From assembly GCA_011524535.1 (NCBI GenBank), contig WTKD01000006.1, positions 167,601 through 231,600 of the forward strand: DNA of 64,000 bases, given 5' to 3'. Position 1 is the first letter of the stretch; each line of letters starts with the position of its first letter. The notes beneath the pieces are model-generated. The model was given only the letters and a program-made list of their open reading frames with translations, made no database searches and was not told the DNA's origin. Shown piece after piece: positions 1-9,605 of the stretch. Position numbers and translations under genes: made by a program. This DNA is from Spirochaetaceae bacterium. Its GTDB lineage: Bacteria > Spirochaetota > Spirochaetia > WTKD01.

Positions 1-2
1 CT

Positions 3-1385
3 TTTACTGAGGACGTTGCGGCGCGATTTGCTGCGTATGGGTGGCATTGCCTTTCTTGCGATGGGCATGATGTGGAAGAGATCGAGCGTTGCGTATATGA
101 CGCAAAGAATGAGAGTGAACGTCCCAGTTTGATTGTGTGTAAGACTAGGATTGGCAGAGGTTCACCCAACAAAGAAGGAAGTGCTGCAGCACACGGAGCC
201 CCTCTAGGTTCAGAAGAGGTTCTACAAACGAAGAAGAGATTGGGTATTTCTGAGGAAGAATTTTTTGTTCCCGAAACTATAAGAACTCTCAACGATCGAG
301 CAGAAAAACGGTCTTCAAATGCTTATGCTGATTGGTGCGGTGTATTCGAAGAATGGAAAACAGAAAATCCAGGATTATATGCCGAGTGGAAGGAACGTTT
401 TGAATTGTCTCATGCTACCAATTTGCGTGACATCGCGTTTCCCATTTACAAAGAAGGACAATCACTTGCAACACGCAAGGCAGGACAGGCATCAATACAA
501 GCCATTGTAAACCTTTTGCCCTATGTTGTTGGAGGGTCTGCTGATCTTACGGGTTCGAACGGAACAGGAATGAGCGGGGTAGGGGTATTTCAAGCAGGCA
601 GCCCTAGGGGGCGTCAGTTTCATTTTGGAGTCCGGGAACATGGAATGGCCGCCGTAGTGAATGGGATTGCTGCTCATGGAGGGTTTATTCCTTTTTGCGC
701 GACTTTTTTGACCTTTAGCGATTATCTGAGACCTGCTTTGAGGCTGAGTTCGCTTATGAAACTTCGAGTGATATATGTGCTTAGTCACGATTCCATCTTT
801 TTGGGAGAAGACGGGCCCACGCATCAGCCTATCGAGCATCTCGCAGCACTTAGGGCGATTCCTGGATTACAGGTTTGGCGTCCAGCGGATGGAGAGGAAA
901 CAAATGAAGCCTGGCGGGCTGCATTGCTCCATGAAGGGCCGAGTTGCATTGTAGTCACGAGGCAGGCATTGCCGGTTCTTCCAAAGCATGATTCTTCATG
1001 GGAGAGCTCGTATCCTAAGGGAGCCTATATATATTACCAGACAGATGACACACCAAAGAACGTAATCTTGGCAACGGGTTCCGAAGTGCCACTTGCTCGA
1101 GAGGCAGTTGAAATATCGGGAATTTCAGCTCGGGTTATTTCTGTCTCCGAATTACAACGATTCAAATCAGATGGTGCATTACAACGCCAATTGATTCCAT
1201 CCTCAGCCAAGGTATTTACCATCGAAGCGGGAATTGCTCAATCTTGGGAATTTTTTGTACAGGGGACTCAAAACATTAGCATCCACGGATTTGGTATGTC
1301 CGGGGCGGCAGAAGATCTCGCCAAGGAATTTGGTTTTGACGCAGAGTCAGTAGCAGAACGTCTAAAAAAGCAGGCAAACACGTAG
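3..1385 (+). CDS. tkt: Transketolase, C-terminal part (5' end lies outside the window)
   Basis: Frame is open from the window edge (FTEDVAARFAAYGWHCLSCDGHDVEEIERC...). Motifs GSADLTGSNGT, FGVREHGMAAVVNGIAAHGG, GEDGPTHQPIEHLAALRAIPGL, ATGSEVPLA are typical of transketolase. Confidence 0.95.
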   Translation, partial: FTEDVAARFAAYGWHCLSCDGHDVEEIERCVYDAKNESERPSLIVCKTRIGRGSPNKEGSAAAHGAPLGSEEVLQTKKRLGISEEEFFVPETIRTLNDRAEKRSSNAYADWCGVFEEWKTENPGLYAEWKERFELSHATNLRDIAFPIYKEGQSLATRKAGQASIQAIVNLLPYVVGGSADLTGSNGTGMSGVGVFQAGSPRGRQFHFGVREHGMAAVVNGIAAHGGFIPFCATFLTFSDYLRPALRLSSLMKLRVIYVLSHDSIFLGEDGPTHQPIEHLAALRAIPGLQVWRPADGEETNEAWRAALLHEGPSCIVVTRQALPVLPKHDSSWESSYPKGAYIYYQTDDTPKNVILATGSEVPLAREAVEISGISARVISVSELQRFKSDGALQRQLIPSSAKVFTIEAGIAQSWEFFVQGTQNISIHGFGMSGAAEDLAKEFGFDAESVAERLKKQANT

Positions 1386-1435
1386 ACTGACCTTGGCTAC
1401 GTAGCAAAGCGAATAAGATATACTCTACAGGCGAG

Positions 1436-1474
1436 AAATAAAAGAATAAAACACCGAGGCCGAAGCCTCGATGT
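1436..1474 (-). terminator. Rho-independent terminator downstream of the GH16 gene
   Basis: Minus strand reads ACATCGAGGC-TTCG-GCCTCGGTGT (10-bp stem, one G-U pair, UUCG tetraloop) followed by TTTATTCTTTTATTT. Confidence 0.8.
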
Positions 1475-1485
1475 GTGCAGATGGA

Positions 1486-3669
1486 TTAGTTCATCGTCAA
1501 TGAGACGTCATCGATGATAAGCGTGTAATCGCCAATCCCGTCAGCGAGGAGGAATTGTACCATCGCTTCGAGATCGGTTGCATACCCCATTGTGAAATCA
1601 AAAGAATATTCAGTTGGCGTATCGGTGAGTACCACTTGGGTTTGTCCAAAGCGGGTATAGGCCTTTCCTATTTCGCCGACCAATGCGGTTATCTTGCGTC
1701 CTTGGCTAATACTATCATCGATTACATTTGCAGTGAATGAGAGGGTGTAAGATGCTCCTTGCAAAATCGGAATCCCTTGGTTCATCAGCTGTAGATGCCA
1801 ATCATTTCCGCTATCGACGGCATCAACCGATAAGAGAAATTTATTTTCCTCTATTCTAAGATCGACTCCTCCATGTCCTGGTTGGGCATAAAAGCTCCAA
1901 AACGAACTCCCGGCTAGATCAGGAATACCAGGGGTGTCGGCGGATATTTGTATTGAATTGGCATCTTCCAGGGCGTACGAATTGTTTATGTTCCAGTCGA
2001 AACCGCCATTGTAAACCAAATTTCCACCAGCAACAGCTGAGCGCATGGTTGGTGGAAGAACTTCTCCGGTTTTCTTCACGACTACATTATCGAAATAGAA
2101 CTTTCCGGTGCCGATAGCGCCAAGGTTGAATTCTAGTCTTGAGAGTGTATGTGATTCATCATTCATATCAAAACTGAATTCGTATGCATTGAAATCGTCA
2201 TGGAGGGTTATGTATTGATCACCACTGAAATTTGCCCAGCCACGTTCTTCTCCAGCACCAAGTTTGACCATAATATTTTTTTCTGGGACCGACCCAAGAT
2301 ATCCCGCGTGGAATGAGACGGTGTAGGTGAATCCTTTTTCAATGGTGAGTTTTTCATGGAGTATCTGATTGCTAAAAAATGCAGTTCCTTCGTTTGTCAC
2401 ATCGATTTCGAGTACATTGTGCTCGGTAGAAATCGTGTGTTCGCCATCGTTTATTTCTAAATTTTTCCAATAGGAGCTGTCTGGGGTGACTTGGAATGTT
2501 GACCCGTTTTCGCGCTGAATTGTATCGCCTGCGTTCCAATCAAAGCTACTGTCATAGATGAGGTTTCCTCCCGCAAGGCTTGGTCGAGATTCGTTCAGCC
2601 ATGGAAATTCTATTTCTGGAGGTTCAACATCAGAGGTATAAGAATCCTTTGCATAAATACGCACATAGTCAATTTCCATTTTTTTTGGTTCGCTCATCGT
2701 TTTATCGATCAATGACTGCGCTGGGTTTCCTAGGAAATTTCCACCGATTGCGAGGTTCATGATGAGATGAAAATCCTTGTTGAATGGAGCGGGATAATCA
2801 TAGAGATCGTGCTCGATGGGGTCCGATTGGGTGTACCAAGCGTTCTGGGTTTGAGTTAAAACATTGTCTACGTACCAACGTATTTCGCCAGGTTCCCACT
2901 CGAGGGCGTAAACATGAAAATCTGTTGCATCGGTTCCTTCTGGAAAATGATATTCATCACCGGATGAGGTGTTGTAGGGGAATTCTGCACCATAATGCAG
3001 GGTTCCGAGAACGGTTTCGGGGGTGTTCCCGTTGTTTTCCATGATGTCGATTTCACCACTGGCTGCCCAGCTACCATATTCATCGTCTTCGCTGAGCATC
3101 CAAATTGCTGGCCAGAGACCGATCCCTGCTGGTAACTTTGCACGAATTTCATATCGTCCATAGGTTTGGGCGAATTTCCCCTTTGTTTTGATTCTTGCAG
3201 AAGTGTAACTGCATTGTTGCGTATCTGTTCGGCCCTCTGCGGTGTACGAGGCGTCTTCTTTTATTGCCCTGATAACGAGTGATCCGTCTTCAAGATAAAC
3301 ATTGGATGCATGGTCGGTATAACATTGCAGTTCATTGTTACCCCAGCCATTTATAAAATCACCGTCGAAATAGAATCCATTTCCAAGATCATAGGCCCAA
3401 TTAATGCCAATGTCTGCACTTTCATCATTGAATTCGTCGTTCCAGGTCAATTTCCAGTCCCCTTTTTGGAGGGATAGTTGCAAATCACCTTCTACCGATG
3501 CAGATAGTAATGCGGGATTACCTGTTCCGTTATCATAGATTATTGATTGGTCTACCGCACCAAAGGTTGAGGTTGTTGATTGAGTAGCTCCGTTTGATGA
3601 GCAGGCACTCAAAATCAATAGACATATACACAAACACGTAAATAATGCTGTCTTTCTCGTGAACTTCAT
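1486..3669 (-). CDS. Glycoside hydrolase family 16 lipoprotein (beta-glucanase/laminarinase type) with two C-terminal carbohydrate-binding (CBM4_9/CenC-like) modules
   Basis: Lipoprotein signal LLILSACSS; GH16 catalytic motif GEIDIME; W-rich GH16 core (WPAIWML); duplicated AGGNL(I/V)Y..(S/G)FDWN modules. Confidence 0.9.
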   Translation of the reverse strand: MKFTRKTALFTCLCICLLILSACSSNGATQSTTSTFGAVDQSIIYDNGTGNPALLSASVEGDLQLSLQKGDWKLTWNDEFNDESADIGINWAYDLGNGFYFDGDFINGWGNNELQCYTDHASNVYLEDGSLVIRAIKEDASYTAEGRTDTQQCSYTSARIKTKGKFAQTYGRYEIRAKLPAGIGLWPAIWMLSEDDEYGSWAASGEIDIMENNGNTPETVLGTLHYGAEFPYNTSSGDEYHFPEGTDATDFHVYALEWEPGEIRWYVDNVLTQTQNAWYTQSDPIEHDLYDYPAPFNKDFHLIMNLAIGGNFLGNPAQSLIDKTMSEPKKMEIDYVRIYAKDSYTSDVEPPEIEFPWLNESRPSLAGGNLIYDSSFDWNAGDTIQRENGSTFQVTPDSSYWKNLEINDGEHTISTEHNVLEIDVTNEGTAFFSNQILHEKLTIEKGFTYTVSFHAGYLGSVPEKNIMVKLGAGEERGWANFSGDQYITLHDDFNAYEFSFDMNDESHTLSRLEFNLGAIGTGKFYFDNVVVKKTGEVLPPTMRSAVAGGNLVYNGGFDWNINNSYALEDANSIQISADTPGIPDLAGSSFWSFYAQPGHGGVDLRIEENKFLLSVDAVDSGNDWHLQLMNQGIPILQGASYTLSFTANVIDDSISQGRKITALVGEIGKAYTRFGQTQVVLTDTPTEYSFDFTMGYATDLEAMVQFLLADGIGDYTLIIDDVSLTMN

Positions 3670-3931
3670 GTTCTCTCCTTACATATTTTGAGTAATTATA
3701 TATTAAAAGTCCACAAATGCAAATATAATATAAAACTAAAATAATAAACTTAAACGAAATAAGAGCATTTTATATTCCGATGTGAGTGATGTTCAGTGGT
3801 TTCTACAATGAGTAGAGAATGAACTAGGAGGATTTTCTGTAATCATGGAATTATCAACGTAGCTGGGCTGGTGAGTAGTAGGTTCCGAATTCATTTACAT
3901 GTGATGTAGGCTATGGTGTACGAAGTGGAAG

Positions 3932-4621
3932 TTATTCTTCGTATTCTATTCGATTAAAGGCGCGCCAGGTTGCAATAACCGATTCTTTTGCATCGGTTGG
4001 TCTTACGTGAAGATGGAAAATACCACAGTTATTTATCTGCAAGAGTGGCATCCATCGGCCTTCGGGGGTGAAACTTGCTTTAACGATCCATTGCATGATG
4101 CCACCATGAGCAACGCAGAGAATCGACGATTTGCCTTCTTGTACGAGCTCGGCGACTTTCTCCCATATTCTATCGGATCGTATGCGGAGCGATGCAGCCC
4201 CTTCTGCCTCGGGAACCCCATCCCAGCTCAAACGTTGGTAGTCATTCCAGAGTTTGGGTTCTTCGATTTTGAGTGAGTCTATGGATCGTTCGCTAAAGAT
4301 ACCGGTATCAAGTTCTTGTAATTCTTCAATCGCTTCGACAGCCTCAGGGTCATGGCCTAGTTCTTTCGATACGATTTTTGCCGTTTCATTTGCCCGTATG
4401 AGCGGTGATGAATAAATTCCATCGAGATTAAAAGGTTTGAAATAGTTACTCGATATTCGTGCTTGGGTTCGCCCTTCTTTGCTCAGAGCGCTGTTTGCTC
4501 GTCCTTGCACCGTATTGCTTTTGTTCGCAATACTTTGTCCGTGACGCATAAAAAAAATGTTAACCGATTGTTGAATGGTTTCAAATCGAGAAATGGGAAG
4601 GGAAGAAGTAGGAATACTCAT
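3932..4621 (-). CDS. Histidine phosphatase superfamily (phosphoglycerate mutase-like) protein
   Basis: FFMRHGQSIANKSNTVQGRANSALSKEGRTQA, second His in CVAHGGIMQWIV. Start could be 4651 (239 aa) or 4621 (MSIPTSS). Confidence 0.85.
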   Translation of the reverse strand: MSIPTSSLPISRFETIQQSVNIFFMRHGQSIANKSNTVQGRANSALSKEGRTQARISSNYFKPFNLDGIYSSPLIRANETAKIVSKELGHDPEAVEAIEELQELDTGIFSERSIDSLKIEEPKLWNDYQRLSWDGVPEAEGAASLRIRSDRIWEKVAELVQEGKSSILCVAHGGIMQWIVKASFTPEGRWMPLLQINNCGIFHLHVRPTDAKESVIATWRAFNRIEYEE

Positions 4622-4975
4622 GCTGCAGTGTATCAAAAAAAATATGAGCACATAACTAAAAAAATGCTAAACATAACAGAAAAACATATGAGAGGAAGAA
4701 AGTCATAGCGAATGCAAATCGATGAACCCATAGAAACTTATATATTCGAATTGCACTATTTCCCGCTCCAAAGGAAGGAATGGATCAAAAAGCACTTCCG
4801 CAATCTAAATAATTTCTCGAGATAGAAGAAACGAGAAAGAAGATATACAAGTCGATTTTTGATATTTTGAATACGAATTATAAGGGATCAGCGGTGTAAT
4901 AAATATCCAAATAAAGATGTAAAATAAAAAGTAAAAAATAGTTTGTTCGCGCTACATATACCCTATAGGAAGACC

Positions 4976-5101
4976 ATGAAAAACGATGGTGCTTCCATCT
5001 CGTCAAAAGGAAGCACACAACACACAAGAGGCAAAGAGGCCTCTTATGTGTTGGACATATACATCATAGGTCTCCATGAAGCACTGCTTGTTACTGAATA
5101 A
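4976..5101 (+). other. Candidate small ORF (41 aa) overlapping two predicted RNA hairpins
   Basis: ATG preceded by ATAGGAAGACC; reads MKNDGASISSKGSTQHTRGKEASYVLDIYIIGLHEALLVTE*. Hairpins GTGCTTCC/GGAAGCAC (4989-4996/5009-5016) and AACACACAAGAGGC/GCCTCTTATGTGTT (5019-5032/5039-5052). Confidence 0.25.
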
Positions 5102-5277
5102 GCGAAGCTAGGTGGAGTAATATTTCTGAAGATTTTTTGTTGTAAATCTAGGCAGCTGGCGCTTTGAACTAGTTTGGAAGAAGAACATTATTCCGGATGC
5201 CATGCAATAGTCATACAGGGATTACATCATGTAGAGAGGAAATTCTATCATTATTTACTGGGAGTGTGTACAGAGAC

Positions 5278-7140
5278 TTACTCAATATTTGTGTAGGTGA
5301 AGGTTATCGTTCGTTGCGGGATTGAATCGTTGTGTTTTATCATGACACTTCGCAATTCTTCATCATAATGTCTCCCGCGTGCATAGATTTCGAAGGTTGG
5401 GTCGTTCCTCCATTGCAGCCCGAAGAGGGTCATGCTATCGAAAGGAGCGATGTTGTGGAACAAGAAATAGCTGGTACGATTTGGGGGAGAATTAATAAGA
5501 ATTTGCAACTCATCGTCAGAAAAATCAGAATTTGCGATTTCTCCAACTCCCCAGGCCCATGAACGTTGCTCAGAGGTGGTAAGGCCCGTTAAATGGGGGC
5601 CAGGAGATTCAACCCTTAGAAAAGAATAGGCAGATTCGGGGTTAAAGTGATCCTGACTGGTTTCTGCATTATCAGAACCCAGATAGATAAAGTTAGGAAT
5701 TGTATTCTGTTCACTTTTTAGGTTTAATACCGCTTGAACGAGGTTGCGCCCCAGGTTTATCATATTTTCGTCTGTTCTTTCTTCACCATATCGAATAAAT
5801 GAGAGACCGGCACGCAAAGATAACAAAGTATTCACTTGGTTTATGCCGGTTTTAATAAACAACTCGCCATCAACGCGGATAAGATTGGGGATGATTTGTT
5901 CCTCTCCGATCGATTCGAACCCTAAGAGCCACGATTGAGTTTCTCTGGGATAGGTCTCTTTGAGTGTATAATGTTCGAATAAGTAGATGGCATATTCGAC
6001 AGCCAATGTGGAAGGTTCTACAAACAAAAGAAAGTTTTCTAACCTGGTTATGAGTTCATCCGTCCCTGTGAAATAGGTAAAAGGTATTAAGTCCGGTTGC
6101 TCTAGAATCCGGATATCTTGAGAAAGAGTTGCGTTGAGGAGGGATTCAAGGCGATTGTTCTGAATGATTAATTGACGAGGAACAATGTCTTGCATAAATC
6201 CAAGATAGGCCATAGCGTTAAAACTCAGTTCAGAAAGATGTAACTGAGCGATACTTCTCATACGGATGGCTTGTTCACTGTATTCATCATCACTGAAATC
6301 GAGGTCATCGGATAGCCATGCTTCTCTGAGGAGCGAGACTATAATTTCTTCAGAAAAAATGGGAGGTTCTGTAAATCGATCCCAGGTTCCTGAGGCGCCA
6401 TTTAATCGGGTATCGGTCCACCCAAGATAAGCCTCATCGATGTATTGTTCGATTTGGTTGGTATGCGATTCTGCGGATATTACTGGCAGCTGTTCAAGAA
6501 TATCCACCTGTTCTACTCGAATTCCTGACTCAACACTTTCGCTCAATTTTAAGGTTGTTTGTCTATTTGTTAGAGCAATTTGAAGCAGATCGGTTGATTG
6601 TTCTACATACTGCGAAAAAGGAGGAAGAACGAGAATATAGGTGGTTTCTTGGTCCAGAAATTCAATAATTTCGGGGTTTTCTTTATCGATTTTTTTTGCA
6701 TAGTCTGCATTGGGGGAGAGACTTATCTGAATTGTTTCGTATTGAGCGAGAGAGTCGGGTGTTTCGATGGAAATACTGATGCCATTCGTTCCCTGTTCTG
6801 CGAATCGTATGGATATCGATTGTTCGAATCTAACGATGAGGCTTTGATCCTCTACTTCGTATGATTGCACCGATACCGCTAATGTTTCATCGGGGGTATA
6901 TAATGTGAGTTTGTTTTGCTCGGAGAACAAAAAACGAACTCCCGAATATGTGACATGTATTCTTGTGATGAGGGGGGAGGTTTCATCGTATCCCTGGGCA
7001 ATTAATGCGGAATATTGCATCGAAGATACGGACCCTTGAACGCTCAGACGTCCAGAATACTGAAGGAAGAGAAAGCCAACGAATAGGGCAAGGTATACGA
7101 GTGGCACTACAACGGATCGATATCTTTTTATACCCTTCAC
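5278..7140 (-). CDS. Hypothetical 620-aa protein, N-terminal signal anchor, large extracytoplasmic part
   Basis: Long ORF with TM segment (VVVPLVYLALFVGFLFLQY) near the N-terminus; no family recognised. Confidence 0.75.
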   Translation of the reverse strand: MKGIKRYRSVVVPLVYLALFVGFLFLQYSGRLSVQGSVSSMQYSALIAQGYDETSPLITRIHVTYSGVRFLFSEQNKLTLYTPDETLAVSVQSYEVEDQSLIVRFEQSISIRFAEQGTNGISISIETPDSLAQYETIQISLSPNADYAKKIDKENPEIIEFLDQETTYILVLPPFSQYVEQSTDLLQIALTNRQTTLKLSESVESGIRVEQVDILEQLPVISAESHTNQIEQYIDEAYLGWTDTRLNGASGTWDRFTEPPIFSEEIIVSLLREAWLSDDLDFSDDEYSEQAIRMRSIAQLHLSELSFNAMAYLGFMQDIVPRQLIIQNNRLESLLNATLSQDIRILEQPDLIPFTYFTGTDELITRLENFLLFVEPSTLAVEYAIYLFEHYTLKETYPRETQSWLLGFESIGEEQIIPNLIRVDGELFIKTGINQVNTLLSLRAGLSFIRYGEERTDENMINLGRNLVQAVLNLKSEQNTIPNFIYLGSDNAETSQDHFNPESAYSFLRVESPGPHLTGLTTSEQRSWAWGVGEIANSDFSDDELQILINSPPNRTSYFLFHNIAPFDSMTLFGLQWRNDPTFEIYARGRHYDEELRSVMIKHNDSIPQRTITFTYTNIE

Positions 7141-7261
7141 AGAGAAATAATACCGCTATATATCTGTGAAAACAAGATATAAATCTGATAATCTTTGGAA
7201 GGAATGCTGATGAGAATAAAAATTTCTTAATTACAGCACAATATAACACCGATTCTCTGAT

Positions 7262-8668
7262 ATGCGGCAGAATAGGACTGGATTTACACTGTTGATGTGT
7301 TTTTTACTGAGTGTTGTTATTCTCACGTGTGAGACAACAAATGTTTCCGAGGATAATGCATTAGATGAAGAGAAAGAAACGGTAATGGATCAAGAACAAA
7401 CCAAAAAAAAAGAAAGCATTGCATTGTTGATTGAGAATGCACCATTTTACTATTTGCCCCTAGAAGAAGGTGTAAGGATTGAAGAATTAGAAGAAGTTGA
7501 TCGAGTATTTTGGGCAGCACAGGCCTACCTTTTACAGGGGACCTTAGAAGAGGCTGAAATTCTTCTAACTACCATTGAAACTACTAAAGAGATGCAATAC
7601 GAGGTGATGCACAGCTTGGCTTTAATCTCTATGCGTAGGAATGATTGGAAAACAGCAGAGTTACGCTTGTTGAATCTTTTGGATATGAACAGAGAGGATC
7701 CAGATGTGTTAACAAACCTTGCGACTGTGTATTTTGAAATGGAAACATATGCAGAGGCAGAGAGGGTGTTTAAAGACAGCTTGAAACTTCGCCGAGATGC
7801 ACGAGCTTTAGAAGGGATGGCAATGGTTCATGAGCAAAATAAGCGCTATGTACATGCAGAAGAACTATACACCGAGTCGATATCATTGGAACCCGAAAAC
7901 CACATGCTCTATGCATATCGAGGAAAGGTAAATGCACTACAGGATATGTTTATTCCAGCAATTGCAGATTATACTCGAGCGATAGAAATTAATCCAACAT
8001 ACGCTTGGCATTATCTTGACCGAGGTCGTTTGCAGGCCGAATTGCGTAGATTTGAAATTGCACTAGAAGATTACGATGATTTCATAGAGCTACGTTCTGA
8101 TGTATTCATTGCATATTTATACCGAGCACAAATATACGAATTATTGCTAGATTTTGAATTGGCTAGAAAAGATTATGAAATGGTATTGTCTATACGAAAT
8201 GATATTTCGCAGGCGCATACGGGATATGGCGTTTCTTCTTTCGTAGACGGTCTATACGAGCAAGCATTGCCTTATTTGCACCAGGCTTATGAAGAAGAAG
8301 ATTACTCGGAATATGCAATGATGATAGGGCTTTCCTATTATGCTCTTGAAAGAACGAATGAACTGAAAGATTTTCTTATACCGGTGATAAAAAAACTTCC
8401 CCAGACAGATGTATTTTATATAGTGATGAATCTTTTGTTGGATTCGACAAATATATTAGGTGCGGAACAACGGATTTCTAGCATCGAGGACAAGGTGGAC
8501 CAAAACAAAGGATACTTTTATATTGGAGCATTCTACGAGGTATTGGGAAATATACGACTTGCAACCAAATTTTATGAGATTGTATACTCAGAAGATGGAC
8601 GAGCGATATTTGAAACGAACATCGCTCGGTACAAGGTCGATAAGTGGGATGTCAAAATTAGCCGGTAA
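7262..8668 (+). CDS. TPR-repeat lipoprotein
   Basis: Lipobox-like VVILTC; multiple TPR units (NLATVYFEMETYAEAERVFKDSLKL, AYRGKVNALQDMFIPAIADYTRAIEINP). Confidence 0.85.
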   Translation: MRQNRTGFTLLMCFLLSVVILTCETTNVSEDNALDEEKETVMDQEQTKKKESIALLIENAPFYYLPLEEGVRIEELEEVDRVFWAAQAYLLQGTLEEAEILLTTIETTKEMQYEVMHSLALISMRRNDWKTAELRLLNLLDMNREDPDVLTNLATVYFEMETYAEAERVFKDSLKLRRDARALEGMAMVHEQNKRYVHAEELYTESISLEPENHMLYAYRGKVNALQDMFIPAIADYTRAIEINPTYAWHYLDRGRLQAELRRFEIALEDYDDFIELRSDVFIAYLYRAQIYELLLDFELARKDYEMVLSIRNDISQAHTGYGVSSFVDGLYEQALPYLHQAYEEEDYSEYAMMIGLSYYALERTNELKDFLIPVIKKLPQTDVFYIVMNLLLDSTNILGAEQRISSIEDKVDQNKGYFYIGAFYEVLGNIRLATKFYEIVYSEDGRAIFETNIARYKVDKWDVKISR

Positions 8669-9605
8669 GCGATTATCTAACCTTATTAAAGAACTCCGTA
8701 CCGACAGACAAATTTGTATTATGACGCATGATTTTCCGGATCATGATGCAGTTGCTGCTGCATTTGGTTTGCAGTACTTATTGCAGTCGGTTGGTATAGA
8801 AACCCATATTGTATATAAAGGCATGCTGCAAAGCCCGTCGTTGGAACACGCCATTTTACTTCTAAATATTTCTATCTATCATTATGATGATGTCGTAGAG
8901 GGAGGGGCGCAGATAATCACCGTTGATGGGCTTCCTAGTATTTCAGAAGATGATGATGTAAAGATTTGTGCAATTATCGACCACCATAAATTTTCTCATC
9001 CGGAATACGTGACCTATAAAGATATCCGAGCTTCGTATGGTTCTTGTGCCACCATTGTTTGGGATTATTTTCGTGATAGCAAGACAAATGTACCGCAGTC
9101 CATTGCTACGGTTTTATTGATGGGTATTATGATGGACACAATGTTTATGACTCGTGGCGTCTCACAGACCGATCTGCGTGCATATAGCGAATTGTTCTAC
9201 CTCGGGGATTGGGCTCTTGCAAGCCGTTTGCTGAGAAATTCGTTATCAATAGATAACCTATCGGTTTTTCAAGAAGCTTTGAAAAAATACAGACGTCATA
9301 ACCAGCTTATATTTGTTTCTATTTCGATTGAGTGTAGCGTAGAGGTTCAAGCTCTACTCGCCGATTTTTTTCTAGGATTGCGCGAGATAACCATTGTTGC
9401 AGTGGTTATACGACACAGTGGGACAATTCGTATATCTTTGAGAAGTGAAGATAAGAGTTATCCATGCGACCAGCTTATCCGCAAGGTTGTAGAGGATATC
9501 GGGCAAGGAGGAGGACACGCTCATATGGCAGGAGGCCAGATACCAGACAACGAATATCCCGGTGATGCAGAGATAGAAAAACGCCTTTGCGAAGGTGTAT
9601 TTTAA
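8649..9605 (+). CDS. DHH/DHHA1-family phosphoesterase (NrnA-like)
   Basis: ORF track opens at 8460, but the likely start is ATG 8649 (MSKLAGKRLSNLIKEL). Motifs HDFPDHDAVAAAFG, AIIDHHK, GIMMDTMFM, GGGHAHMAGG. Confidence 0.85.
   Translation: MSKLAGKRLSNLIKELRTDRQICIMTHDFPDHDAVAAAFGLQYLLQSVGIETHIVYKGMLQSPSLEHAILLLNISIYHYDDVVEGGAQIITVDGLPSISEDDDVKICAIIDHHKFSHPEYVTYKDIRASYGSCATIVWDYFRDSKTNVPQSIATVLLMGIMMDTMFMTRGVSQTDLRAYSELFYLGDWALASRLLRNSLSIDNLSVFQEALKKYRRHNQLIFVSISIECSVEVQALLADFFLGLREITIVAVVIRHSGTIRISLRSEDKSYPCDQLIRKVVEDIGQGGGHAHMAGGQIPDNEYPGDAEIEKRLCEGVF

Noticed and set aside
8460-8648. N-terminal extension of the DHH ORF in the track
   Set aside because: Overlaps the TPR gene by about 200 bp; DHH-family homology begins after ATG 8649.
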